NCBI GenBank assembly: GCA_023663285.1 | Contig: JAMPHT010000032.1 | Span: 1-38,120, forward strand | Direction: 5' to 3' | DNA: 38,120 nt | Source of the DNA: Bacillota bacterium | GTDB lineage: Bacteria; Bacillota; Clostridia; Lachnospirales; Lachnospiraceae | Shown: positions 31,420-38,120 of the stretch, one piece after another | How the letters are laid out: every line of letters begins with the position of its first letter | How positions within the stretch are numbered: the first letter of the stretch is position 1 | Notes under the pieces: model-generated | What the model was told of the DNA's origin: nothing | The model's database searches: none | The model's input: the letters and a program-made list of their open reading frames with translations, nothing else | Program-made: the position numbers and the translations under genes

Positions 31420-33099
31420 ATGGGGAAACTGGGATTTTGGCATGACAATGAAAGCTATATTGATTCGGTGATGAATACGGTGAATATGCTGGCGAAGGAT
31501 ACCTACCTGTATATGTTGCATCTGAAACAGAACAGGGTATGGTTTTCAGAGACCTTCAGGACCTATTTCGGGATACGGGACGCCTGCACCCTGGAGCATT
31601 ATGAGATCATGCAGGGTCTTGTTCACCCGGAGGACTGGTGGGAGTACGAGGAGGGGCTTCCCCAGAGGATGCGGGGTGAGAAGCTGGATTGGGAGCTGTG
31701 CGTCCGGATGAAAGGGGTATCCGGAGAATACCATCTGTTCAGTATCCATACGGATATTGTGGAGGATGAGAAGAATGGGGAAAAATATTTGCTCATCCTG
31801 CTGCGCAATGAAAATGTCCAGCCCAGAATCGACGCTTTGACGGATCTGTACTCCCGCGCAAGGTTCACGGATGACGTTGAGGCGGCCATTGGGAGGAAAG
31901 AGCCCTTTGCCGTGCTGATGATCAAGCTGGAACGGTTTACCAATCTGAACATTATTTACGGGAGTGATTTCACCAATCAGATCTTAAAGGAAACGGCGCT
32001 GCAGTTTATTTACATGATGGATGAAAGCAGCGCGGTCTACCGGCTGGACGGCCCCAAATTCGGACTTATATTAAAGAGCGGCGGCAGGGAGAGGCTGCTT
32101 GACTTTGAGCAGAGGATACGGGAAAAGCTGGCTGGAGGGATCCATATCAACAATGTGCGGGTCACGCTGAAGATATGCGCGGGAGCGATCTTGATCGACC
32201 GGTACGAGGGAAAAGCGGATTCACTGGTCTCCAAGGTGGCATATGCCCTGGGACATTCGGAGACGGATCATCAGGGCAAGCTGATCATTTTTAATGATGA
32301 GGTATGCTTCTCGAAAAATGCGGATCTGGAATTGATGAAGGTGATCCATCAGTCGGTGAGAGAGGGCTGCAGGGGCTTTTATGTGGAATACCAGCCCATT
32401 GTGACTTCCGGCACAGGATGTATCGCAGGGGCGGAGGCCCTGGTCAGATGGCGCAGGGAGCCTTACGGAATCGTGCCGCCCGGTATGTTTATCGAATGGA
32501 TGGAAAAAGATCCGGGAATGTATGAGCTGGGAAACTATGTGCTGCAGACAGCCCTGAGGGAAACGGTGGGACTGCTGGAGCTTTTGCCGGAATTTGTGCT
32601 GAATGTCAATGTGTCCGCCAGGCAGCTTGAGCGGGAAGAATTTCGGGAAGAAGTGCTGCGGATCTTAAAGGAGACAGGCTTCCCGGCAAACCATTTGTGC
32701 CTGGAGCTGACGGAACGGTGCAGGGATATGCCCATAGAAGTAATAAAGCGGGAAGTGGAGTTTTTCCGGGGACAGGGTATCCGCATGGCAATGGATGATT
32801 ACGGGACCGGAAGCGCTTCTTCGGGAATCGTACTCAATGCGCCCATGGATGAGATCAAGCTGGACATGAGCTTTATCCGGGGGATCATCGAGGATACGAA
32901 GAAGCAGGCCATGGTCCGTTCGATCGTGGAATTCGCCAACAGCTCCGGCATGAATACCTGTCTGGAGGGTGTGGAGACAGAGGAGCTGCAGAATTACCTG
33001 CGGGGTTATCAGGCCACCTGGTTTCAGGGGTACTATTACTCGAAGCCTGTTGAGATAGGAAAATTTCGGGATTTGGTACAAAAAGTTAGTATTTATTAA
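31420..33099 (+). CDS. EAL-domain c-di-GMP phosphodiesterase with degenerate GGDEF domain
   Basis: 559 residues, no membrane segment. Residues ~15-120 resemble a PAS-type sensor (FRTYFGIRDACTLEHYEIMQ; GLVHPEDWWEYEEG). Residues ~125-295 are a GGDEF fold (LTDLYSRARFTDDVEAAIG) in which the signature is D210-GPKF, so it should not make c-di-GMP. Residues ~310-555 are an EAL domain with E339 in AEALVRWRRE, NVNVSARQLE, LELTER, D459-D460 in MDDYGTGSASS, K480 in EIKLDMSFI and LEGVETEE, so phosphodiesterase activity is expected. It probably lowers c-di-GMP in response to a cytoplasmic signal, possibly with the GGDEF part as GTP sensor. The ATG follows a weak gggg-rich site. Confidence 0.9.
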   Translation: MGKLGFWHDNESYIDSVMNTVNMLAKDTYLYMLHLKQNRVWFSETFRTYFGIRDACTLEHYEIMQGLVHPEDWWEYEEGLPQRMRGEKLDWELCVRMKGVSGEYHLFSIHTDIVEDEKNGEKYLLILLRNENVQPRIDALTDLYSRARFTDDVEAAIGRKEPFAVLMIKLERFTNLNIIYGSDFTNQILKETALQFIYMMDESSAVYRLDGPKFGLILKSGGRERLLDFEQRIREKLAGGIHINNVRVTLKICAGAILIDRYEGKADSLVSKVAYALGHSETDHQGKLIIFNDEVCFSKNADLELMKVIHQSVREGCRGFYVEYQPIVTSGTGCIAGAEALVRWRREPYGIVPPGMFIEWMEKDPGMYELGNYVLQTALRETVGLLELLPEFVLNVNVSARQLEREEFREEVLRILKETGFPANHLCLELTERCRDMPIEVIKREVEFFRGQGIRMAMDDYGTGSASSGIVLNAPMDEIKLDMSFIRGIIEDTKKQAMVRSIVEFANSSGMNTCLEGVETEELQNYLRGYQATWFQGYYYSKPVEIGKFRDLVQKVSIY

Positions 33100-33147
33100 A
33101 CAACTATGATGCAATTTTAGTTTACATTGTATGACAGAAGGATAAAA

Positions 33148-33191
33148 AAGCGGACGTTGTCCGCTTGCACGCAGGGCCGACGGCGGCCTGC
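33148..33191. repeat. Two hairpins between the EAL and amidase genes
   Basis: AAGCGGAC-GTT-GTCCGCTT (33148-33166) is a perfect 8-bp stem preceded by six As, so it has terminator form only for leftward transcription. GCAGGGCCG-ACGG-CGGCCTGC (33171-33191) is a second stem with one bulged G. Together they lie just before the amidase ribosome site. Confidence 0.45.
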
Positions 33192-33221
33192 GCTGCATTA
33201 GAATACAATGGGGTGGAAGGA

Positions 33222-34616
33222 ATGCAGGACAACAGGGCAGTGCAAAATTACGAACCGGAATTGATCAATGTCAGGAGAAATCCGTATCTGCTGGATTATG
33301 AGGAGCAGAGGCGGGGCGCGGCGCAGGGACAGCGCATGGCGCAGGGACAGCGCATGGCGCAGGGACAGCGCCAGATGCAGGGACAGCGCATGGCGCAGGG
33401 ACAGCGCCAGATGCAGGGACAGCGCCAGGAGCAGGGGCGACGCATGGTGCAGGATCGGCGAACGGCGCAAGGTCAATATGCTGAGCAGAGTACAAGGAGA
33501 GAGTCTACAGGACAGATATACAGGGATGAGGCTGTGGGCAGGCGACAGTCCCGGTCCGGATATGGTCAGGAGACAAGGCGGCCTGCGGAGCGGACAGGCC
33601 AGGCTCGTCCCGGATACGGACAGGAGACAAGGCGGCCTGCGGAGCGGACAGGCCAGGCTCGTCCCGGATACGGACAGGAGGCAAGGCGGCCTGCGGAGCG
33701 GACAGGCCAGGCTCGTCCCGGATACGGACAGGAGGCAAGGCGGTCTGTGAGAAGGACAGGCGAAGTGCAGCCCATATACGGACAGGGAACGGCGCGCCCG
33801 GCAGGCAGGACGAGAGAGGTGCAGCCTATTTACGGCCGGGATATGAGACAGACAGCCGGAAGAAGCAGGACACAGGCAGGAGCGATGAGCCGGGAAGCTA
33901 TGCTGAGAGAGCGCCGCAGGAGACAGCTGCGCAGGCAGAAAATAGCGGTAGGCATCTGGGCAGTCTGCATTATCGCCATCAGCGGCATACTTCTTTTGAG
34001 CCATAATAATGCATCTGCAGCAGAGCCTGCGGGCGCGATCAAGGATACGCAACAGCAGCAGGAGACGCTTCCCTCCAATGAGTCAGGCACTGTGATACAG
34101 GGGCTTCCCGTGGAGAAATTTACGGCTCATCCGGAGTGGACGGAGAATTTTCTGACTCCCAATGAATATTCCAGACCGGGAGAGGCGCTGACGGAGGTAA
34201 AGGACGTATTTGTACATTACACGGCCAATCCCGGAACCAGCGCGGCTCAGAACCGCAGTTATTTTGAGCAGCAGAAGGATACGCATATGGCCAGCGTCAG
34301 CGCCCATTTCATCATTGGCTACGAAGGGGAGATCATTCAGTGTGTGCCTTTGGATGAGATCGCCTATGCAGTGGCAGGCAGGAATTATGATTCTGTTTCC
34401 ATAGAGTGCTGTTACACGGCAAAGGACGGCTCTTTTACGAAGGAGACCTATGATTCCCTGATATCCCTGCTGGCGTGGCTGACAGACGCCTATGATCTGG
34501 ATACCGGCCACATCCTGCGCCATTATGACTGCGGCGGCAAGAAATGCCCCATTTATTACACGGAAAATGAGGACGAGTGGGAGCAGCTGAAGCAGAATGT
34601 AAAGGCATATAAGTAA
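33222..34616 (+). CDS. Membrane-anchored N-acetylmuramoyl-L-alanine amidase with tandem-repeat N-terminus
   Basis: 464 residues. Residues ~1-30 are unique. Residues ~31-75 are AQGQRM/AQGQRQM repeats. Residues 113-220 hold six 18-residue units (YGQETRRPAERTGQARPG type, the last three degenerate). A basic stretch leads into one membrane helix (VGIWAVCIIAISGILLL, ~243-260). The C-terminal Amidase_2/PGRP domain has zinc ligands H332 (VHYTA), H434 (HYDC) and C442 (KKCP), and cuts the amide between MurNAc and L-Ala in peptidoglycan. The Arg/Gln-rich repeat part would lie in the cytoplasm, with the amidase outside. I chose the ATG at 33222 (ggtggaagga upstream). Confidence 0.88.
   Translation: MQDNRAVQNYEPELINVRRNPYLLDYEEQRRGAAQGQRMAQGQRMAQGQRQMQGQRMAQGQRQMQGQRQEQGRRMVQDRRTAQGQYAEQSTRRESTGQIYRDEAVGRRQSRSGYGQETRRPAERTGQARPGYGQETRRPAERTGQARPGYGQEARRPAERTGQARPGYGQEARRSVRRTGEVQPIYGQGTARPAGRTREVQPIYGRDMRQTAGRSRTQAGAMSREAMLRERRRRQLRRQKIAVGIWAVCIIAISGILLLSHNNASAAEPAGAIKDTQQQQETLPSNESGTVIQGLPVEKFTAHPEWTENFLTPNEYSRPGEALTEVKDVFVHYTANPGTSAAQNRSYFEQQKDTHMASVSAHFIIGYEGEIIQCVPLDEIAYAVAGRNYDSVSIECCYTAKDGSFTKETYDSLISLLAWLTDAYDLDTGHILRHYDCGGKKCPIYYTENEDEWEQLKQNVKAYK
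33315..33450 (+). repeat. 18- and 21-bp in-frame tandem repeats (AQGQRM)
   Basis: Units GCGCAGGGACAGCGCATG (18 bp) and a 21-bp variant with CAGATG inserted alternate about seven times. All lengths are multiples of three, so copy-number changes keep the frame. Confidence 0.8.
33558..33881 (+). repeat. Six tandem 54-bp units within the amidase gene
   Basis: Units start at 33558, 33612, 33666, 33720, 33774 and 33828. The first three are nearly identical; the fourth diverges in its second half; the last two are degenerate. Each encodes 18 residues. Confidence 0.9.
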
Positions 34617-34622
34617 AGGAGA

Positions 34623-35846
34623 TCAATAAAAAACATCCTCCAGGCCCGTTTTGGGCGGCATTCCCCGGTATCCGAAGGTAAGGGCGCTGATATTTTCGCC
34701 CCGCTGCCAGCGGGTGAACAGCCGGAGCTTGCGTTCATAGCCGGAGACGATTGTTTTTATGCGGCTTTCGGTCATATTCGGGTCTAAGGAGTAAAGCTGT
34801 TCAATGAAGGAAGGGTCCGGCAGTCTGGACACATCCACCGAAGAGCGGTCCTTTACCAGAGACAGAAGCCTCAGCTCGGTGGCTTCAAAGCTTTCGGTGC
34901 CGATCTTAAGCATATCCCGATCGTTGTCCGGCACAGTGTCATTTACAAACAGGGCTTTTCCGCTGTCATAGACAGGGGCCGGTCTGATGAACCTAAGGCT
35001 GTCAGCATCTCTGAGAATGGAAATGTTGGAGAGATGCCGGTCACGGTTGGAAAGTATAAAGTCGGTCATGATCTGGTATTCCAGAAAGGGGCGCAGTTCC
35101 TCCTCTGCCAGCCCATGCTCTGCGCAGACAGAGATAAAATGCTCATAGGTGTTCTTGTCTCCGGGCTTCTTCTGGGAATTTTCAATATCATAGGCGGGCA
35201 CCAGCTCCAGCTTCAGGGATGTGAATAATTCCGAAAAGCAGCCGTAATGGTAGGAGCGGCCATGGATCTCCACCAGCTTATAGGGAGTATGATTTGAAAA
35301 GCCCTGAAGCTCATGGAGCTTTGTGGCGATGACTTCATTGAAGCTTTCCGCAGAAAGCGAGTCCCGGTTGCCTTTTATCATACCGCGCTTTCCGTTTCTT
35401 ATGGTCCAGCATTTATCAAGGGAGCCCTGCAGAGAGCCGTTGGGAGTATAGTGAGGGATCGTATCCGGTGTGTTTTTTTTTTCGTTTGCTATGTTTATGT
35501 CATCATGAAAATCATTTTCAAACAGATTTACGTCTTTCCAGCGCAATCCCGAATCAATGGGAGAGATCCAGTAATAGTCCGTCAGCGAGAGCCCCAGATT
35601 TTTCACAAGGTAATCCTCCGGGCCCAGAAGCCCTTTATTAAACAGCATCTGCCTGATATGCCCCTGTTCGAGGGGGACTGCCCGCCTGGCCCACCATTTC
35701 TTCAGCCAGTCGGTGCTTTTGGAATCGTGAATGGGCGCCAGCTCGGCATTGTGATCAAACAGTCTGTAATTTTCGATGGCGCCGTCCTCCGTAAGGTTTA
35801 TGACGGCGATCTCACTATCTTGTCTTTTCAGCATAAACGGTCTCAT
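34623..35846 (-). CDS. HipA-like kinase
   Basis: 407 residues. HipA-type kinase features are the Gly-rich NGSLQGSLDKCWTIRNGKRG region, MIKGN with a candidate ATP-binding Lys, the catalytic loop N267-R-D269-R-H271-L-S-N274 (HipA family NxDxHxxN), and the metal-binding D294 in PVYDSGKAL. It is shorter at the N-terminus than E. coli HipA. Known HipA proteins phosphorylate tRNA synthetases; the target here is unknown. GGAGG lies 7 bases before the ATG. The start lies 32 bases inside the upstream XRE gene, so the two are translationally linked, as in hipBA. The stop is only six bases from the amidase stop (convergent). Confidence 0.8.
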   Translation of the reverse strand: MRPFMLKRQDSEIAVINLTEDGAIENYRLFDHNAELAPIHDSKSTDWLKKWWARRAVPLEQGHIRQMLFNKGLLGPEDYLVKNLGLSLTDYYWISPIDSGLRWKDVNLFENDFHDDINIANEKKNTPDTIPHYTPNGSLQGSLDKCWTIRNGKRGMIKGNRDSLSAESFNEVIATKLHELQGFSNHTPYKLVEIHGRSYHYGCFSELFTSLKLELVPAYDIENSQKKPGDKNTYEHFISVCAEHGLAEEELRPFLEYQIMTDFILSNRDRHLSNISILRDADSLRFIRPAPVYDSGKALFVNDTVPDNDRDMLKIGTESFEATELRLLSLVKDRSSVDVSRLPDPSFIEQLYSLDPNMTESRIKTIVSGYERKLRLFTRWQRGENISALTFGYRGMPPKTGLEDVFY

Positions 35847-36246
35847 AGGCTTCCTCCATTATGATCTCTGACAGGCGTTCCTCCAGCTTCCACCTTGCAA
35901 GCTCGCGAATGACAAGGGTTGCCTCCTGCTTCACGGGAAGGATCAGATCCTCGTATAGTATTCCGCTTTTCTCAAAGGTAAGATAATAGGACTTGTGCTT
36001 CACCGTGACCGTGCCGGAAATGCTGTACTTATCTGAATAAACGGTACAGCTGTAGCTGCATAGCTTATAAAATTCGTCCATGGTGATCCCCAGGGCGGCG
36101 GACAGGGCATACAGCTGGCCGCATCTTAAGTTTGCCACCGGAAGCTTGTGATTGGCAAGGTCATTGAGGGTGCTGTATGGGATGCCGCTTTTTTGAGAAA
36201 GCTGGTATATGGACATTTTATTTTTCTGCAGGTATGTCTTTAACAT
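35815..36246 (-). CDS. XRE-family regulator, probable partner of the HipA-like kinase
   Basis: 143 residues. The N-terminal helix-turn-helix (KNKMSIYQLSQKSGIPYSTL, then the VANLRCGQLYALSAALG region) covers residues ~8-62. The C-terminal half is a strand-rich domain (SISGTVTVKHKSYYLTFEKS) followed by a helix (ELARWKLEERLSEIIMEEAY) and is larger than in classic HipB. It likely represses its own operon through the 24-bp palindrome at 36269-36292 and may restrain the kinase. The ATG at 36246 has gaggtgg upstream; a longer in-frame start at 36297 would lie upstream of the promoter's start site and is rejected. Confidence 0.85.
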   Translation of the reverse strand: MLKTYLQKNKMSIYQLSQKSGIPYSTLNDLANHKLPVANLRCGQLYALSAALGITMDEFYKLCSYSCTVYSDKYSISGTVTVKHKSYYLTFEKSGILYEDLILPVKQEATLVIRELARWKLEERLSEIIMEEAYETVYAEKTR

Positions 36247-36268
36247 AATAATAACCACCTCATAATGC

Positions 36269-36297
36269 ATTATACCGCATATGCGGTATAATATCAA
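36269..36297 (-). promoter_or_regulatory. Promoter and 24-bp perfect palindromic operator of the XRE/HipA operon
   Basis: On the minus strand TTGATA (36297-36292), a 17-base spacer and TATAAT (36274-36269). ATTATACCGCAT and its exact reverse complement ATGCGGTATAAT (36269-36292) fill the whole space between and include the -10 box. Binding there would block polymerase completely. The start site would lie about 16 bases before the ATG. Confidence 0.88.
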
Positions 36298-36523
36298 GAA
36301 CGAGTTACATTTTCAATGACTGGCGGTTATAGTCTTTTTTGTCAGGGTAAAATCTGATAGAGTTATACAGGAAGATGTGGTAAAATACACTCAAGAATCC
36401 ATCCGCTGCGAGTCTGCCGCGCTTCGCGCTTAAATGTTTTTTCGTGTAAAGGGCGTGTGTACGAAAACTGCGGTTTATGTCAAAATTGTACCTGATCGGT
36501 GCTATATACATGAGGGATGATAT

Positions 36524-37843
36524 ATGGAACGGGTGATGGTCGAGAGCATCTTTAGCTTTTTGGAAATGTTGATATCTTTATTTTTTGCCGCAGGTATTTT
36601 CCGAAAAAAGATACGGGGGAAACGGGGATTGCCTGTTCTCTTTTTGTTTGCTGTTTTCGGGGCGGCTCTTTTAACGCTCCGGGAATATGTATTCCGGTGG
36701 ATACCAGATTTTTTCCCGGCAGTGCTTATTTTTACAGTATATGCCATTGCCGTTTGCAGGGCGAAATGGTGGGCGGCGGTATCCTGGGCCCTAGTAAATT
36801 ACCTGTTCATAGGCATTGTGACGATAGGCGCCGGCTATATCCTGAGAATGGGTCCGGGGCAGGCTGCAGGAGCGGATGAACGGGAAGTATACTTGTGGCT
36901 GGCTGCCCGTATTCTTACACGGACGTGTCAATTCCTTTTGTCGGTCATTATTCTGCGTATATGGAAACGGTTCCCGGAATCCGCAATGGCCCGGCGTGGA
37001 AGCCGGAAAATCATGATCGTTTCTTCTGCCAGTACTATTTTACTCTGGATCCTTTTGGGAAAGGGTTCTGATAGGAATGCGGAAGTCCTGTATTCCAACA
37101 GCCTGGTCTGCCTGCTGGTATTGGCGGTCAATCTGGCATTCCTTATTTTTGATGAGATCCTTGCGAAAGAGAAATATGTGGAGGAAGAACTAAGGACGCA
37201 GAACCAGATGGCGGCTCTGCAGATACGCAGCCAGACAGAAGTGAACCATATGTACCAGGGCATACAGTCCTTAAAGCATGATATGAACAACCATCTGCAT
37301 ACGATATCAGGTTACATACAGATCGGGGAATATGGGAAAGCCCAGGAATATGTGGAAAGGATAGCGGGGGAAATAAGCCGCGTGGAGTCGTTCCACTCAG
37401 GGAATCCTACGGTTGACGTACTGATCGGGAGCAAGACGGCGCTGGCCCGGATGAGCGGCATTGTAGTGGAGGCGGAATGCCAGGTGCCTCCTGAACTGAA
37501 GATAGCAGACAGGGACCTGACCGTGTTGATTGGCAATCTGTACGACAATGCCATTGACGCAAATCTGAAAATTGCGGATACGGACAGCCGTTTTATCCAT
37601 ATAAGGATTATGTTTGATACAGGGAATCTGTTGCTGTTGTTTGAAAATGCCACGCCAGAGGACAGCAGGATAGGGGAATCTGACAAATGGGCCACGACAA
37701 AAGAGGATAATTCCCTGCATGGATTCGGGATAAAAAATATTGACAGGATTTTGCAGGCATATGGGGGATATTGCGAAAGAGAGATAAAAGATCACGTTTT
37801 CCGCTGCAGGATAAGGATACCGGACCCGGCATTTCACGTCTGA
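36524..37843 (+). CDS. AgrC-like sensor histidine kinase (GHKL type)
   Basis: 439 residues. The N-terminal sensor has six or so membrane helices (residues ~5-215), as in AgrC-type receptors for autoinducing peptides. The dimerisation/phosphoacceptor helix is SLKHDMNNHLHTISGYIQIG with H252. The GHKL ATPase has N-box GNLYDNAIDANLK and G-box HGFGIKNIDRILQAYGG; such kinases pair with LytTR regulators. gaggg lies before the ATG. The regulator gene begins 241 bases after the stop, separated by candidate binding repeats and element C. No peptide precursor or AgrB-like protease is seen within the window. Confidence 0.9.
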   Translation: MERVMVESIFSFLEMLISLFFAAGIFRKKIRGKRGLPVLFLFAVFGAALLTLREYVFRWIPDFFPAVLIFTVYAIAVCRAKWWAAVSWALVNYLFIGIVTIGAGYILRMGPGQAAGADEREVYLWLAARILTRTCQFLLSVIILRIWKRFPESAMARRGSRKIMIVSSASTILLWILLGKGSDRNAEVLYSNSLVCLLVLAVNLAFLIFDEILAKEKYVEEELRTQNQMAALQIRSQTEVNHMYQGIQSLKHDMNNHLHTISGYIQIGEYGKAQEYVERIAGEISRVESFHSGNPTVDVLIGSKTALARMSGIVVEAECQVPPELKIADRDLTVLIGNLYDNAIDANLKIADTDSRFIHIRIMFDTGNLLLLFENATPEDSRIGESDKWATTKEDNSLHGFGIKNIDRILQAYGGYCEREIKDHVFRCRIRIPDPAFHV

Positions 37844-37895
37844 AATGTGGGAATTCACGTTTAAGATGTGTTTTTGCTGGATACTGCAGTATACT
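37833..37895 (+). promoter_or_regulatory. Possible LytTR-type direct repeats and promoter
   Basis: TTCACGTCTGAAATGTG (37833-37849) and TTCACGTTTAAGATGTG (37854-37870) are direct repeats with a 21-base period and overlap the kinase stop. ACGTTTAAG resembles the ACAGTTAAG core bound by AgrA-type regulators. TATACT (37890-37895) is a good -10 with a poor -35 (tgtgtt) 17 bases upstream, as in activated agr promoters. It overlaps a 12-bp palindrome, ATACTGCAGTAT (37881-37892). Confidence 0.5.
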
Positions 37896-37908
37896 GAAAA
37901 GTGTGCAC

Positions 37909-38048
37909 GGAATGAAGATTTTCTAAGGCAGTAAAGTACACTGCCTAAGAAAATCTAAGTCATTCCGGGAAGAATCCGCAAGCGGATTCTTCCGATCTTG
38001 CTGCAGTTTATTGATTGTTTGTGCCGCTGAAGCGGCATGATTGGAAGT
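37909..38048 (+). repeat. Composite palindromic element, locus C
   Basis: Outer arms GGAATGA/TCATTCC (37909-37915, 37960-37966); AGATTTTCT/AGAAAATCT (37916-37924, 37948-37956); AGGCAGT/ACTGCCT (37926-37932, 37940-37946). Hairpin 2 is GGAAGAATCCGC-AA-GCGGATTCTTCC (37968-37993). Hairpin 3 is TGCCGCT-GA-AGCGGCA (38022-38037). It is collinear with locus B, but several stem pairs are changed on both sides. Here it is not attached to a stop codon and would form most of the regulator gene's leader. Confidence 0.9.
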
Positions 38049-38084
38049 GTATTTGGAAAAATATCAAAGGAGTGTTGTCAGAGT

Positions 38085-38120
38085 ATGAGGATAGCCATTT
38101 GTGAGGACAACAGGGAACAT
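38085..38120 (+). CDS. Start of a response regulator, probably LytTR (AgrA-like); truncated by window end
   Basis: Only 12 codons are visible: MRIAICEDNREH. The AICEDN pattern, with the acidic pair of a receiver domain, is typical of LytTR-family regulators that pair with GHKL kinases such as the one upstream. AAAGGAG lies 12 bases before the ATG, a long spacing. The C-terminal DNA-binding domain is outside the window. Confidence 0.7.
   Translation, partial: MRIAICEDNREH

Noticed and set aside
33558-33881. Tandem repeats as a CRISPR array
   Set aside because: Units are contiguous 54-bp coding repeats with no unique spacers and they stay in frame with the amidase.
33198-34052. Minus-strand frame through the amidase repeats, rich in Cys, Leu, Ser and Pro
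   Set aside because: It results from the repeats being open in several frames; no start context and no recognisable domain.
36391-36436. caagaatccatccgctgcgag near 36395 as a fourth copy of the palindromic element
   Set aside because: It shares AAGAATCC and CCGC but cannot form hairpin 2, and hairpin 1 is absent; at most a remnant. A small GCGC-TTC-GCGC stem follows, with Ts only some bases later.
1-38120. tRNA, rRNA, integrase, transposase or prophage genes
   Set aside because: None seen. Accessory character is inferred only from composition, broken genes and toxin-antitoxin content.

Overview
The window reads as the chromosome of a Gram-positive anaerobe of the class Clostridia, most likely family Lachnospiraceae. 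This is inferred from the AGGAGG-type ribosome binding sites, the TTGACA/TATAAT-type promoters, the split transketolase, the AgrC-like kinase, the BlaI/M56 pair and the protein styles; no rRNA, tRNA or other marker gene is present to confirm it. Composition is mixed. The metabolic genes are GC-rich. The stretches at 1-350, about 500-1120, 15440-18360 and parts of 25250-25870 are AT-rich and look like accessory DNA.

Layout. Bases 1-1120 are gene debris: an orphan small reading frame, the last ~48 codons of an SpmB-like membrane protein, and an alpha/beta hydrolase that has lost its catalytic segments. A lipoprotein follows (1290-2624). Next comes an XRE regulator / membrane protein / NatAB-like ABC exporter / membrane-anchored Mrr-like nuclease operon (2810-5911). 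A minus-strand, membrane-anchored DUF885 putative metallopeptidase is at 6137-7960. The L-arabinose utilisation block (8173-15437) holds araR, araA, araB, araD and the two halves of transketolase. It takes arabinose through L-ribulose and L-ribulose-5-phosphate to D-xylulose-5-phosphate and into the pentose phosphate pathway; no sugar transporter is present in the window.

An AT-rich accessory block (15692-18245) carries a DUF4143-type ATPase, a membrane protein and a VapC-like toxin with its antitoxin. Then come a single-chain ABC exporter (18520-20142) and a response regulator / ABC ATPase / ABC permease / histidine kinase module (20234-23637). The module's ABC promoter is preceded by four direct repeats at 11-12 bp spacing. 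After two uncharacterised genes there is a BlaI-like repressor with an M56 (BlaR1-like) sensor protease whose outer domain does not look like a penicillin-binding domain (25870-28361). An Rpn-type nuclease, a type-B carboxylesterase, an EAL protein with a degenerate GGDEF domain, and a peptidoglycan amidase with long in-frame tandem repeats follow. The window ends with an XRE/HipA-like kinase pair (minus strand) and an AgrC-like kinase followed by the start of its probable response regulator.

The most notable structure is not a gene. A composite palindromic element occurs at three places: after the Mrr-like gene, between araB and araD, and between the AgrC-like kinase and the regulator gene. 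Its stems keep pairing through compensatory base changes. In two copies the stop codon of the upstream gene lies inside the outer arm of the palindrome. In the third copy the element sits just downstream of a possible LytTR-type promoter and would be the 5' leader of the regulator mRNA.
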